Made by a program: the position numbers and the translations under genes | Origin: Bacteroidia bacterium | Lineage (GTDB): Bacteria; Bacteroidota; Bacteroidia; Bacteroidales; Bacteroidaceae | DNA: 32,596 nucleotides | Assembly (NCBI GenBank): GCA_009929715.1 | Contig: RZZX01000022.1 | Location: 1 to 32,596 of the forward strand | Reading direction: 5' to 3' | In this document: positions 1 through 8,845 of the stretch, in pieces | Layout: each line of letters begins with the position of its first letter | Position numbering within the stretch: the first letter of the stretch is position 1 | The notes under the pieces: model-generated | The model's database searches: none | What the model was told of the DNA's origin: nothing | The model's input: the letters and a program-made list of their open reading frames with translations, nothing else

Positions 1-156
1 TCACTTTTAGAGGTTAGTTACTAAATAAGTTGTTTCATTTTATTATTCGTTACTGAAAACGTGGCCATTTTCTTCCTTTTGTTACTAAAAAGGTTGTTGT
101 GTACAAAACAATGGACAAATCTGAATGTATCCAGTGACTTCTACTGGAAAGGGTGC

Positions 157-189
157 CCAAGAGATACAAAGCGTTTAACCAAGAGATAC
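157..189. repeat. 11-bp direct repeat with 22-bp period upstream of the mannosidase operon
   Basis: CCAAGAGATAC occurs at 157-167 and again, identically, at 179-189. The period is 22 bp, about two helical turns, so both copies face the same side of the DNA. A partial third copy (AAGAGA) begins at 211 inside the terminator stem. It could be a paired binding site for a regulator, but nothing links it to a known protein. Confidence 0.5.
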
Positions 190-210
190 CGCCCCCAAAA
201 AAATCCTAGG

Positions 211-254
211 AAGAGACAGACTCAGACCTTTTATCAGGCAGTCTGTCTCTTTTT
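211..254 (+). terminator. Rho-independent terminator of an upstream + strand transcript
   Basis: A perfect 12-bp stem is formed by AAGAGACAGACT (211-222) and AGTCTGTCTCTT (240-251), with a 17-nt loop. It runs directly into a short T run (to 254). It lies before the promoter of the first mannosidase gene, so it most likely insulates this locus from a gene to the left of the window. Confidence 0.65.
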
Positions 255-267
255 AGTTTATTTTCGC

Positions 268-275
268 TACATTTG
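268..275 (+). promoter_or_regulatory. Bacteroides-type -7 promoter element of the GH92/sigma operon
   Basis: TACATTTG is an exact match to the Bacteroides -7 consensus TAnnTTTG, 42 bp before the chosen ATG at 318. No TTTG -33 element is seen at the usual spacing of about 19 bp, so an alternative sigma factor or an activator may be involved. Confidence 0.45.
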
Positions 276-317
276 CGGTTTAAATCAACCAGTTATCAAC
301 ACGCAACTAACATTCTC

Positions 318-2552
318 ATGAGAGCATTGAACTACTCTTTTATCGCTTTTATCGCTTGTCTTGCTGCTTGTTCTGCTTTAAAAGAACAGCCAACCACCCA
401 GTATGTGACCGAAGTAAACCCGTTCATCGGAACCGACTTCACAGGCAACACCTACCCCGGCGCACAAGCCCCATTTGGTATGGTACAGCTTAGTCCGGAC
501 AATGGATTGCCGGGATGGGACCGTATTTCCGGCTATTTCTATCCCGATAGTACCATCGCTGGATTCAGCCATACGCACTTATCGGGGACAGGGGCCGGCG
601 ACCTCTATGACATCTCCTTTATGCCCGTTACACAACCTTATAAAGAGGCCGAACAGCCGTTGGGTATCTACTCCAGATTCTCGCACCAAGACGAAATAGC
701 TAACGCCGGCTATTACAGCGTCTGGCTAAAAGACTATAACATCAAAGTGGAGCTTACTGCCACCGAACGGTGTGGCATCCAACGCTACACTTTCCCCAAA
801 GCCGATGCAGCCATCTTTCTTAATTTAAGAAAGGCTATGAACTGGGACTTCACCACCGATTCGCACATTGAGAGAGTGGACTCAGTAACGATCAGAGGCT
901 ACCGCCATTCCGAAGGATGGGCGCGCGGGCAACGCGTCTATTTCTGTTCGCGTTTTTCCAAACCATTCACACAAATGACCATCGATACAACAGCCATTAT
1001 CAAGGACCAACAACGCATCGGTACCTCCTACATCGCTCGCTTTGATTTCAAAACCAAACAGGATGAGCAGATTCTGATTAGCACGGCCTTATCGGGTGTC
1101 AGCATGGATGGCGCCTTGAAAAATCTTCAATCAGAAGCTCCCAAGGATGATTTCGACGGTTACTTGGCACAAACACAGGCACAGTGGAATAAACAATTGG
1201 GAAAGATTGAAATTCAAACCACTGATACTGATCTTAAAAAGGTGTTCTATACCGCTCTTTACCACTCGATGTTGGCTCCAACGATCTACAGCGATGTAGA
1301 TGGACGTTATTATGGTCCCGACAAACAGATTCACCAGGCTAAGGGCTGGGTAAACTACAGTACCTTCTCGTTGTGGGATACCTACCGGGCTTCTCACCCA
1401 CTCTTTACCTATACGGAACCACAGCGGGTCAACGACATGGTGCAGTCGTTCATCGCTTTCTATGAACAAAACGGGCGACTTCCTGTTTGGAACTTCTACG
1501 GCAGTGAAACGGATATGATGATCGGCTATCATGCGGTACCGGTTATCGTGGATGCTTACCTGAAAGGCATCGGACAGTTCGATGCCAAAAAAGCCTTAGC
1601 TGCTTGTGTGGCAACGGCCAATTTGGATCATTATCGGGGCATCGGGGTTTATAAAAAGCTGGGCTATATCCCCTACAACCTCACCGATGAGTACAACGCC
1701 GAAAACTGGTCGCTCTCCAAAACCTTGGAGTATGCCTTCGACGATTACTGCATTGCTGTTATGGCCGATAAGATGGGGGAAAAAGAGACAGCCAAAACGT
1801 TCTACAAACGGGCACAAAACTATCAGAATCTCTATAATCCAGCCACGGGCTTCATGCAACCACGCGATGACAAAGGCGAATTTATTCCGAATTTTAAAGC
1901 CGACGAGTATACACCGCATATCTGCGAAAGCAACGGCTGGCAGTATTTCTGGTCCGTCCAACAGGACATTAAAGGGCTCATCGACTTGACTGGTGGGAAA
2001 GAGCGCTTTGCTCAAAAGCTCGATAGCATGTTTACTTACCACCCAACGAGTAAAGATGAATTGCCTATCTTCAGTACTGGTATGATCGGACAGTATGCGC
2101 ACGGCAACGAGCCTAGCCACCACGTAATTTACCTCTTCAATGCGGTAGACCAACCGTGGAAAACACAGAAGTATGTGGCACAGGTGATGCATGAGCTCTA
2201 CAAGAATGCACCGGCAGGATTGTGTGGCAACGAAGATTGTGGGCAAATGTCGGCTTGGTATATTTTTAGTGCGATGGGATTTTATCCGGTTAATCCGGTC
2301 AGCGGACAGTATGAAATTGGCACACCGCTCTTCCCGGAAACCAAGTTGCATCTCGATAATGGCAAAACGTTTACAGTCATCGCCAAACAGGTTAGCACAA
2401 CCAACATTTACATCCAGTCGGTGACACTTAATGGCAAGCCATACAACCAGAGTTACATTACTCATGAACAAATCATGAACGGCTCTACCTTAGTGTTTGA
2501 GATGGGGCCTCAACCCGGTCCGGTTTGGTACAAACCGGGCACAACCCATTGA
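318..2552 (+). CDS. GH92 family alpha-mannosidase, lipoprotein
   Basis: Predicted Ca2+-dependent exo-alpha-mannosidase of glycoside hydrolase family 92, 744 aa, the usual length. The start at 318 is preferred over an in-frame ATG at 273 because it begins directly with a lipoprotein signal peptide (LAAC, Cys18), which places the enzyme on the periplasmic face or the surface. The N-terminal lectin-like domain contains the family motif GFSHTHLSGTG. In the (alpha/alpha)6 catalytic domain, the general-acid candidate Glu537 lies in CESNGWQY and the acidic base candidate Asp640 lies in GNEDCGQMSAWY. Glu at the acid position, rather than Gln, favours a true mannosidase over a mannose-1-phosphate uncapping enzyme. 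The His-Glu pair linked to alpha-1,2 specificity is not obvious, so the linkage preference is open. The sigma gene follows after 13 bp, so the two are probably cotranscribed. Confidence 0.92.
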   Translation: MRALNYSFIAFIACLAACSALKEQPTTQYVTEVNPFIGTDFTGNTYPGAQAPFGMVQLSPDNGLPGWDRISGYFYPDSTIAGFSHTHLSGTGAGDLYDISFMPVTQPYKEAEQPLGIYSRFSHQDEIANAGYYSVWLKDYNIKVELTATERCGIQRYTFPKADAAIFLNLRKAMNWDFTTDSHIERVDSVTIRGYRHSEGWARGQRVYFCSRFSKPFTQMTIDTTAIIKDQQRIGTSYIARFDFKTKQDEQILISTALSGVSMDGALKNLQSEAPKDDFDGYLAQTQAQWNKQLGKIEIQTTDTDLKKVFYTALYHSMLAPTIYSDVDGRYYGPDKQIHQAKGWVNYSTFSLWDTYRASHPLFTYTEPQRVNDMVQSFIAFYEQNGRLPVWNFYGSETDMMIGYHAVPVIVDAYLKGIGQFDAKKALAACVATANLDHYRGIGVYKKLGYIPYNLTDEYNAENWSLSKTLEYAFDDYCIAVMADKMGEKETAKTFYKRAQNYQNLYNPATGFMQPRDDKGEFIPNFKADEYTPHICESNGWQYFWSVQQDIKGLIDLTGGKERFAQKLDSMFTYHPTSKDELPIFSTGMIGQYAHGNEPSHHVIYLFNAVDQPWKTQKYVAQVMHELYKNAPAGLCGNEDCGQMSAWYIFSAMGFYPVNPVSGQYEIGTPLFPETKLHLDNGKTFTVIAKQVSTTNIYIQSVTLNGKPYNQSYITHEQIMNGSTLVFEMGPQPGPVWYKPGTTH

Positions 2553-2565
2553 TGAGCGGAGAAGT

Positions 2566-3120
2566 ATGAACCAGACTTTCGATATAACCTATAAAGTCCT
2601 TTTCAGAAAGTACTACCCGAATCTGCTTTTTTATGCCACCCGCATAGTGGGAGATGAGGAAGCAGAGGATGTGGTACAAGACGTCTTTGTGGAGCTTTGG
2701 AAGCGCAAAGAGAGCATGGTGGTTGGCGATCAGATTCAGGCCTTCCTCTATCGGGCGGTCTATACCCGATCGCTCAACGTACTGAAACACCGCACCATCG
2801 CCAACGGATATGCTGCCACGATGGAAGAGATTAATCAGAAACGCCTTGAATTTTACCAACCCGACAATAATGAGGTCTTTAAAAGAATCGAAAACCAAGA
2901 ACTTCGCCAAGAGATTCAAACGGCCATCAATGAATTGCCCGAGAAGTGTAAAGAGGTGTTCAAACTCAGCTATCTACATCACATGAAAAACAAGGAGATA
3001 GCCGATGTCATGGAGGTTTCACTGCGTACGGTGGAGGCGCACATGTACAAAGCCTTAAAGTTCTTACGCAAGCGTTTAGAGCACCTTTGGTATATATTCA
3101 TTCTATTTTGGTTGAACTAG
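2566..3120 (+). CDS. ECF RNA polymerase sigma-70 factor (Bacteroides expansion type)
   Basis: 184-aa extracytoplasmic-function sigma factor. Region 2 (about residues 10-45, with YYPNLLFYATRIVGDEEAED, which recognises the -10 element and core polymerase) and region 4 (about 120-170, an HTH around NKEIADVMEVSLRTVEAHMY) are intact. The ATG at 2566 is chosen over 2497 because it follows a purine-rich ribosome site (GAGCGGAGAAG), begins at the family's normal N-terminus, and avoids a 56-bp overlap with the mannosidase gene. The C-terminus ends in a short hydrophobic tail. The FecR-type anti-sigma gene follows at once. By family analogy, the pair activates the SusC/SusD operon when glycan engages the STN-bearing SusC. 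Confidence 0.93.
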   Translation: MNQTFDITYKVLFRKYYPNLLFYATRIVGDEEAEDVVQDVFVELWKRKESMVVGDQIQAFLYRAVYTRSLNVLKHRTIANGYAATMEEINQKRLEFYQPDNNEVFKRIENQELRQEIQTAINELPEKCKEVFKLSYLHHMKNKEIADVMEVSLRTVEAHMYKALKFLRKRLEHLWYIFILFWLN

Positions 3121-3156
3121 ACTAAGTAATTTCATCCGCTGAATTGTATTTTATAT

Positions 3157-4167
3157 ATGAGTAAAGAGAAAATGGAGACATTAAACGACGATATATTACA
3201 GAATTTTTTAACCGGGAAGTGCACGGAAGAGGAGTTGGTACAAGTCCATACGTGGATGAATGCTTCGCAAGAGAATGCCGAACGCCTGTTCCGACTAGAG
3301 GAGGTTTATCACTTGGGACAGTTCGATCAGTATGCCGACCCAGTGCGATTGTCGAAAGCCGAAAACCGGTTGTTCCACACCATCCGTCAGGAGGAGCAGA
3401 AAAAGGCCAAAAAAATACAGATGCGCCGATGGATGCGCTATGCTGCCATGACAGCCCTTCTCTTATTGATCGGTGGGGGAATCTTATTCTTCCATCAGTC
3501 GGACTTGACTCACCAAACCCTCATAGCTTCGGCCGATGGAGGAACGATCAAAGAGGTGGTCCTCCCCGATGGCAGTAAAGTATGGCTCAACAATGGTGCC
3601 ACACTCAAATACCCCCCGACTTTTTCCGAGACGGAACGAAGGGTTTATCTCGATGGGGAGGCTTACTTTGAAGTGGCTAAAAACCGCAAAAAACCTTTTA
3701 TTGCGGAGAGTGAAGCGATGCGGGTGCGTGTCTTGGGAACTCATTTCAATCTGAAAAGCAACCGAAATTCTCCCGTAGCCGAAGCCACTCTGATCGAAGG
3801 AGAGATTGAGGTGAGGGGCAACAATGATGAGGGGATGATTATCCTTAACCCCGGACAACGTGCAGAGCTTAGTCGCACTTCTGGTCGGATGATTGTTAAA
3901 CAGGTCAATGCCAAGCTCGACGCCGTGTGGCACGACAGCCTGATACCGTTTGAGAAAGCAAACATCTTCGATATTGCTAAAACCTTGGAACGCTTCTATG
4001 GTGTTAAGATTATCTTATCGCCGGACATCGCTACAGATCGCACCTATTCTGGTGTGTTAAAAAGAAAAGAGACCATCGACTCCGTGCTAAGTTCTTTACA
4101 GAATTCGATACCTATAAAGTATAAAATAACCGAAAAGAACATCTTTATCTCGGCACAACAACATTAA
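3157..4167 (+). CDS. FecR-type anti-sigma factor
   Basis: 336-aa inner-membrane anti-sigma regulator. An N-terminal cytoplasmic sigma-binding region (about 1-90) is followed by one membrane helix (about 95-113). The periplasmic FecR domain (about 120-225, with the typical stretch around VVLPDGSKVWLNNGATLKYP and VYLDGEAYFEVAKN) is followed by a C-terminal DUF4974/STN-interacting domain (about 260-330). It sits 36 bp after the sigma gene and 30 bp before the next mannosidase gene, inside one operon. It would hold the sigma factor until the N-terminal signalling domain of the SusC protein at 12390 reports substrate. An alternative start is Met6. Confidence 0.92.
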   Translation: MSKEKMETLNDDILQNFLTGKCTEEELVQVHTWMNASQENAERLFRLEEVYHLGQFDQYADPVRLSKAENRLFHTIRQEEQKKAKKIQMRRWMRYAAMTALLLLIGGGILFFHQSDLTHQTLIASADGGTIKEVVLPDGSKVWLNNGATLKYPPTFSETERRVYLDGEAYFEVAKNRKKPFIAESEAMRVRVLGTHFNLKSNRNSPVAEATLIEGEIEVRGNNDEGMIILNPGQRAELSRTSGRMIVKQVNAKLDAVWHDSLIPFEKANIFDIAKTLERFYGVKIILSPDIATDRTYSGVLKRKETIDSVLSSLQNSIPIKYKITEKNIFISAQQH

Positions 4168-4197
4168 CATATAAATTCATAAACATCATACAACACC

Positions 4198-6468
4198 ATG
4201 ACTTTTAAGACCTTACTTTTAGGATGCATAGGATGCTGCCTATTATCCGGTTGTTCGGCAGACAGGAACCCCACAGACTATGCGTCGTACGTCGACCCTT
4301 TCATTGGTACCGGCGGACATGGACACACTTTTCCGGGTGCAGTGGTTCCTCACGGCATGATTCAACCGAGTCCCGATACGCGGATAGACGGTTGGGATGC
4401 TTGCTCAGGATACCACTACTCTGACTCTACAATCAATGGCTTTTCACACACCCACCTCAGTGGCACGGGCTGCTGCGATTACGGTGATGTGCTTTTCATG
4501 CCTACGGTGGGGCAACAAACTTATCAATCGCTCGGCAGTCAAAGCCAACAATTGGCTTACGCCTCGCCATTCTCACACCAAAATGAGACAGCGGAACCGG
4601 GCTATTACTCGGTCTTTTTAGATCGCTACGGCGTGAAAGCGGAACTTACCGCCACCAAACGGGGGGCTCTACACCGCTATACCTTCCCACAAAGTGATAG
4701 TGCCGGAATAATCATCGACCTCGATTATTCGCTACAACGCCAAACTAATTCAGAAATGGAGATAAAGGTGCTTAGTGACACGGAGATAGGCGGCCACAAG
4801 AAATCGATGTATTGGGCATTCGATCAATACATCAACTTCTACGCCAAATTTTCCAAACCGTTTACTTATACCTTAATTAAGGATACCATTACTCAAGATG
4901 ATGGCAAGCGTCTGCCAATCTGTAAAGTACTCCTTCACTTCAAAACGACCAAAAACGAAGAGGTCTTTGCCAAAGTGGGGGTATCGGCAGTCGACATCGA
5001 TGGGGCTCGCAAGAATGTAGAAGCTGAAATTCCCGATTGGAATTTCAATCGCATCCGTGCCAACGCCCGCCAAGCATGGAACAACTACTTATCGAAAATA
5101 GATATAACCACTAACGACAAAGATAGCAAGACTATTTTCTACACTTCGCTCTACCACACCGCCATCAGCCCCAATCTCTTTACGGATGCCGACGGACGCT
5201 ATTTGGGTATGGACTTGCAGGTGCATCAAGGTGATACGCTGAATCCGATCTACACCACCTTCTCGTTGTGGGATACCTTCCGAGCGTTGCACCCATTGAT
5301 GACCATCATTGATCCGGATTTAAATACGCAGTTCATCAACTCGTTGATTAAAAAAAGTCAAGAGGGAGGCCTCTTTCCAATGTGGGATTTAGCTTCTAAC
5401 TACACCGGCACAATGATTGGTTATCACGCTGTACCAGTGATCGTCGATGCCTACACGAAGGGGTATCGTAACTTCGATATTCGTGAAGCTTACAAAGCTT
5501 GTTTGCGGACAGCCGAATATGATACCACGGGCATTAAATGCCCCCCATTGGTGCTTCCACACTTAATGCCGAAAGCGAAGTATTATAAGAACACCATCGG
5601 GTATGTACCGTGCGACCGCGAAAACGAAGCGGTGGCGAAGGCTTTGGAATATGCTTATAACGATTGGTGCATTTCAACCTTTGCTGATGCGATGAATGAT
5701 GTAGACAACAAGGATAAATATGCGCGCTTTGGCAAAGCTTACGAGTTTTATTTCGATAAATCGACTGGGTTTATGCGCGGACTTGACTCAAAAGGTGAAT
5801 GGCGTACGCCGTTCAGCCCGCGGGCATCGACTCATCGAAGTGACGATTATTGTGAAGGAACGGCTTGGCAATGGACGTGGTTTGTGCCACACGATGTCGA
5901 CGGTTTATCAAAGTTGATGGGGGGTAAAGAGGCCTTTGCCAATAAGCTGGATTCACTCTTTACTGCCGACTCTTCTTTGGAAGGTGATGCCACTTCATCG
6001 GATATCAGTGGCCTCATCGGACAGTATGCACACGGCAACGAACCGAGCCACCACATCATTCATCTATACAATTATGTGAACCGCCCTTGGCGGACACAAG
6101 CGCTGATAGATCAGGTGCTTCAGACGCTTTATTTCAATGATGTGAACGGGCTAGCTGGTAATGAGGACTGCGGACAAATGTCGGCTTGGTATGTTCTCAA
6201 CGCCATGGGCTTCTATCAGGTCTGCCCAGGTAAACCGATCTACTCCATCGGCCGGCCGCTGTTCGACAAGGCAACGATTAATCTGCCCAACGAAAAGAGT
6301 TTCAACATCGTGACCAAAAATAACTCCAAAGCGAATAAGTACATTGAAAAGGTGCTGCTCAACGGGAAGCCTTTGAAAACTCCTTTTTTCACTCACCAAG
6401 ATATTGTTCAAGGTGGCACGCTTGAGATAACCATGACCCATCAGCCTACGAAGTGGGGCATCCAATAA
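4198..6468 (+). CDS. GH92 family alpha-mannosidase, lipoprotein (second)
   Basis: 756-aa GH92 exo-alpha-mannosidase with a lipobox LLSGC (Cys19). The N-terminal motif GFSHTHLSGTG is present. The general-acid candidate is Glu553 in CEGTAWQW, and the C-terminal motif GNEDCGQMSAWY places the acidic base candidate at Asp657. The stretch AHGNEPSHH is the same as in the first mannosidase, so these two belong to one subgroup and the third enzyme to another. It probably removes alpha-mannose residues from imported or surface-bound N-glycans. The linkage cannot be told from sequence alone. It is cotranscribed with FecR (30 bp upstream) and the third GH92 (18 bp downstream). Confidence 0.92.
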   Translation: MTFKTLLLGCIGCCLLSGCSADRNPTDYASYVDPFIGTGGHGHTFPGAVVPHGMIQPSPDTRIDGWDACSGYHYSDSTINGFSHTHLSGTGCCDYGDVLFMPTVGQQTYQSLGSQSQQLAYASPFSHQNETAEPGYYSVFLDRYGVKAELTATKRGALHRYTFPQSDSAGIIIDLDYSLQRQTNSEMEIKVLSDTEIGGHKKSMYWAFDQYINFYAKFSKPFTYTLIKDTITQDDGKRLPICKVLLHFKTTKNEEVFAKVGVSAVDIDGARKNVEAEIPDWNFNRIRANARQAWNNYLSKIDITTNDKDSKTIFYTSLYHTAISPNLFTDADGRYLGMDLQVHQGDTLNPIYTTFSLWDTFRALHPLMTIIDPDLNTQFINSLIKKSQEGGLFPMWDLASNYTGTMIGYHAVPVIVDAYTKGYRNFDIREAYKACLRTAEYDTTGIKCPPLVLPHLMPKAKYYKNTIGYVPCDRENEAVAKALEYAYNDWCISTFADAMNDVDNKDKYARFGKAYEFYFDKSTGFMRGLDSKGEWRTPFSPRASTHRSDDYCEGTAWQWTWFVPHDVDGLSKLMGGKEAFANKLDSLFTADSSLEGDATSSDISGLIGQYAHGNEPSHHIIHLYNYVNRPWRTQALIDQVLQTLYFNDVNGLAGNEDCGQMSAWYVLNAMGFYQVCPGKPIYSIGRPLFDKATINLPNEKSFNIVTKNNSKANKYIEKVLLNGKPLKTPFFTHQDIVQGGTLEITMTHQPTKWGIQ

Positions 6469-6486
6469 CTTATTAAAACCAACGTT

Positions 6487-8763
6487 ATGAAAAGAGTTCT
6501 GTTTTTTGTGTGCTTACTTAGTTGCACACTCTTTATCAAAGCCAAAGACTGGACCCAATATGTCAACCCTTTGATGGGAACGCAGTCCACCTTTGAACTG
6601 TCGACCGGTAATACCTATCCGGCCATTGCCCGCCCTTGGGGAATGAACTTCTGGACGCCCCAGACTGGTAAGATGGGCGACGGCTGGCAGTATACTTACA
6701 CTGCCTATAAGATCCGTGGGTTCAAACAAACCCACCAACCGAGTCCATGGATCAATGACTATGGACAGTTCTCACTCATGCCGGTGGTTGGCAAACCCGA
6801 ATTCAACGAGGAGAAACGGGCTAGCTGGTTTTCGCACAAGAGTGAAGTGGCTACACCATATTATTATAAAGTCTATCTGGCCGAACATGATGTCGTGACC
6901 GAGATGGTGCCAACAGAGCGTGCCGCCATGTTTCGCTTCACCTTCCCGGAGAACAAACACTCGTACATCGTAGTCGATGCCTTCGATAAAGGTTCTTACA
7001 TCAAAGTAATCCCTGAAGAGAACAAAATCATCGGCTACTCCACACGCAACAGTGGGGGGGTACCGGGCAACTTCAGAAACTACTTCGTAATCACATTCGA
7101 TAAACCGTTTACCTTTCGGGCTACGGTAGAAAATGGGCACTTGAAAGAGAGCGTCAACGAGCAAACGACCAACCATGCCGGTGCCATCATCGGTTTCGAA
7201 ACGCATAAAGGCGAACAGGTGCATGCTCGGGTAGCCTCTTCATTCATCAGCTTTGAACAAGCAGAGTTAAACTTGAAAGAGTTGGGACAAGACAACCTCA
7301 ACCAGTTGGCCCAAAAAGGAAAAAAGGCGTGGAACGACGTGCTCGGTAAGATTGAGGTCGAAGGAGGCAGCATAGATCATTACCGCACCTTCTATTCGTG
7401 CCTGTACCGCTCGCTTCTCTTCCCACGTAAATTCTATGAGATTGATGCAAAAGGAAACCCTGTACACTACAGCCCCTACAATGGGCAGGTACTCGGAGGT
7501 TACATGTACACCGACACCGGCTTTTGGGATACCTTCCGGTGCCTATTCCCGTTGCTCAACCTGATGTACCCATCGGTCAATAAAGAGATGCAAGAGGGAT
7601 TAATCAACACCTATAAGGAGAGTGGTTTTTTCCCAGAATGGGCTAGCCCGGGACACCGTGGTTGCATGGTGGGCAATAACTCGGCCTCTGTCTTGGTCGA
7701 TGCCTATATGAAAGGGGTAAAGGTAGAGGATACAAAGACGCTTTACGAGGGATTGATGCACGGAACGAACCACGTCCACCCTACCGAATCGTCGACTGGT
7801 CGTTTAGGTCATGAGTATTACAACAAATTAGGGTATGTACCTTATGATGTGAAGATCAACGAGAATGCTGCCCGCACCTTAGAGTATGCTTATGACGACT
7901 GGTGCATCTACCAACTCGCCAAAAGCTTGAAGCGCCCGAAGAAAGAGTTGAAGCTCTTTGCAGAACGGGCCATGAATTATAAGAATGTATTCGACAAAAG
8001 TTCTAAACTTATGCGCGGTCGGAATGCCGACGGTACTTTCCAATCGCCGTTCTCACCATTGAAGTGGGGCGATGCTTTTACCGAAGGCAACAGCTGGCAC
8101 TACACGTGGTCGGTTTTTCACGACCCACAAGGGCTCATCGATCTGATGGGCGGTAAAAAGGAGTTTGTGCAGATGCTCGACTCAGTCTTTGCCGTTCCAC
8201 CCATCTTCGATGAAAGCTATTACGGTCAGGTGATTCATGAAATCCGTGAGATGACGGTGATGAACATGGGCAACTATGCGCATGGTAATCAACCCATCCA
8301 ACACATGATTTACTTGTACAACTATGCCGGTGAACCTTGGAAAGCGCAATACCACCTCCGCGAAGTGATGAATAAGATGTACACGCCTACGCCGGACGGC
8401 TATTGTGGCGATGAGGATAATGGACAGACGTCAGCGTGGTATGTTTTCTCTGCCATGGGCTTCTATCCGGTTTGCCCCGGGACAACGGAGTATATTCTTG
8501 GTGCCCCACTCTTTAAAAAAGCAACGCTTCACTTTGAGAATGGAAAGACGCTAATTATTCATGCACCGGAGAATAATAAAAAGAACCTCTATCTGAATAG
8601 CATGCAGTTCAACGGTACCACTTATACCAAGAACTACTTGCTGCATGATGAACTGTTGAAAGGCGGGGTTATCGACTGCCAAATGAGTGATACCCCCAAC
8701 AAGACAAGGGGAACTCAAGAGAGCGACCTGCCATACTCTTTCTCTAAAGAACTTAAAAAGTAA
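6487..8763 (+). CDS. GH92 alpha-1,2-mannosidase, BT3990-like
   Basis: 758-aa GH92 enzyme with an N-terminal signal sequence ending near KAKDW. It could be type I, since the LLSC sequence is followed by more hydrophobic residues and is not a clean lipobox. Its residues match the published catalytic numbering of B. thetaiotaomicron BT3990 as I recall it: Glu533 (general acid, in TEGNSWHY), His584-Glu585 (in VIHEIREM, the pair associated with alpha-1,2 specificity), and Asp642 and Asp644 (in GDEDNGQ). The N-terminal domain carries the GNTYPAIARPWGMNFW type of motif instead of HLSGTG. This supports an alpha-1,2-mannosidase that trims the outer arms of high-mannose N-glycans. It is the last gene of the operon and is followed by a terminator. 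Confidence 0.93.
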   Translation: MKRVLFFVCLLSCTLFIKAKDWTQYVNPLMGTQSTFELSTGNTYPAIARPWGMNFWTPQTGKMGDGWQYTYTAYKIRGFKQTHQPSPWINDYGQFSLMPVVGKPEFNEEKRASWFSHKSEVATPYYYKVYLAEHDVVTEMVPTERAAMFRFTFPENKHSYIVVDAFDKGSYIKVIPEENKIIGYSTRNSGGVPGNFRNYFVITFDKPFTFRATVENGHLKESVNEQTTNHAGAIIGFETHKGEQVHARVASSFISFEQAELNLKELGQDNLNQLAQKGKKAWNDVLGKIEVEGGSIDHYRTFYSCLYRSLLFPRKFYEIDAKGNPVHYSPYNGQVLGGYMYTDTGFWDTFRCLFPLLNLMYPSVNKEMQEGLINTYKESGFFPEWASPGHRGCMVGNNSASVLVDAYMKGVKVEDTKTLYEGLMHGTNHVHPTESSTGRLGHEYYNKLGYVPYDVKINENAARTLEYAYDDWCIYQLAKSLKRPKKELKLFAERAMNYKNVFDKSSKLMRGRNADGTFQSPFSPLKWGDAFTEGNSWHYTWSVFHDPQGLIDLMGGKKEFVQMLDSVFAVPPIFDESYYGQVIHEIREMTVMNMGNYAHGNQPIQHMIYLYNYAGEPWKAQYHLREVMNKMYTPTPDGYCGDEDNGQTSAWYVFSAMGFYPVCPGTTEYILGAPLFKKATLHFENGKTLIIHAPENNKKNLYLNSMQFNGTTYTKNYLLHDELLKGGVIDCQMSDTPNKTRGTQESDLPYSFSKELKK

Positions 8764-8788
8764 ATCGACCGATTATGAGTCTATAGGT

Positions 8789-8830
8789 GCGGGGCACCCT
8801 TCCGATGTTCATCGGTAGGGTGCCCCGCTT
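8789..8830 (+). terminator. Terminator of the GH92/sigma operon
   Basis: GCGGGGCACCCT (8789-8800) pairs perfectly with AGGGTGCCCCGC (8817-8828). A second inner stem, CCGAT/ATCGG (8802-8806 with 8811-8815), closes on a 4-nt loop. Only a short T run follows, but the stem is very stable. It lies between convergent genes and may also stop transcripts of the - strand cassette. Confidence 0.7.
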
Positions 8831-8845
8831 TCACTAGAGATCTTT

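Larger units (their letters stand above)
1..317. other. Leader/intergenic region before the mannosidase operon
   Basis: No convincing gene is present. An 86-codon reading frame from 61 has no ribosome site, a composition unlike a protein, and runs into the start of the mannosidase gene. The stretch holds an 11-bp direct repeat (157-189), a strong hairpin with a short T run (211-254) that probably ends an upstream transcript, and a Bacteroides -7 box (268-275). Any upstream gene lies outside the window. Confidence 0.6.

Noticed and set aside
61..321. 86-codon frame at the left edge
   Set aside because: Its composition is not protein-like, and it crosses the terminator hairpin, the -7 box and the mannosidase start.
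1596..2471. 291-codon open frame on the - strand within the first mannosidase gene
   Set aside because: It lies entirely antisense to a well-supported GH92 gene, has no recognisable domain and reflects the codon pattern of the true gene.
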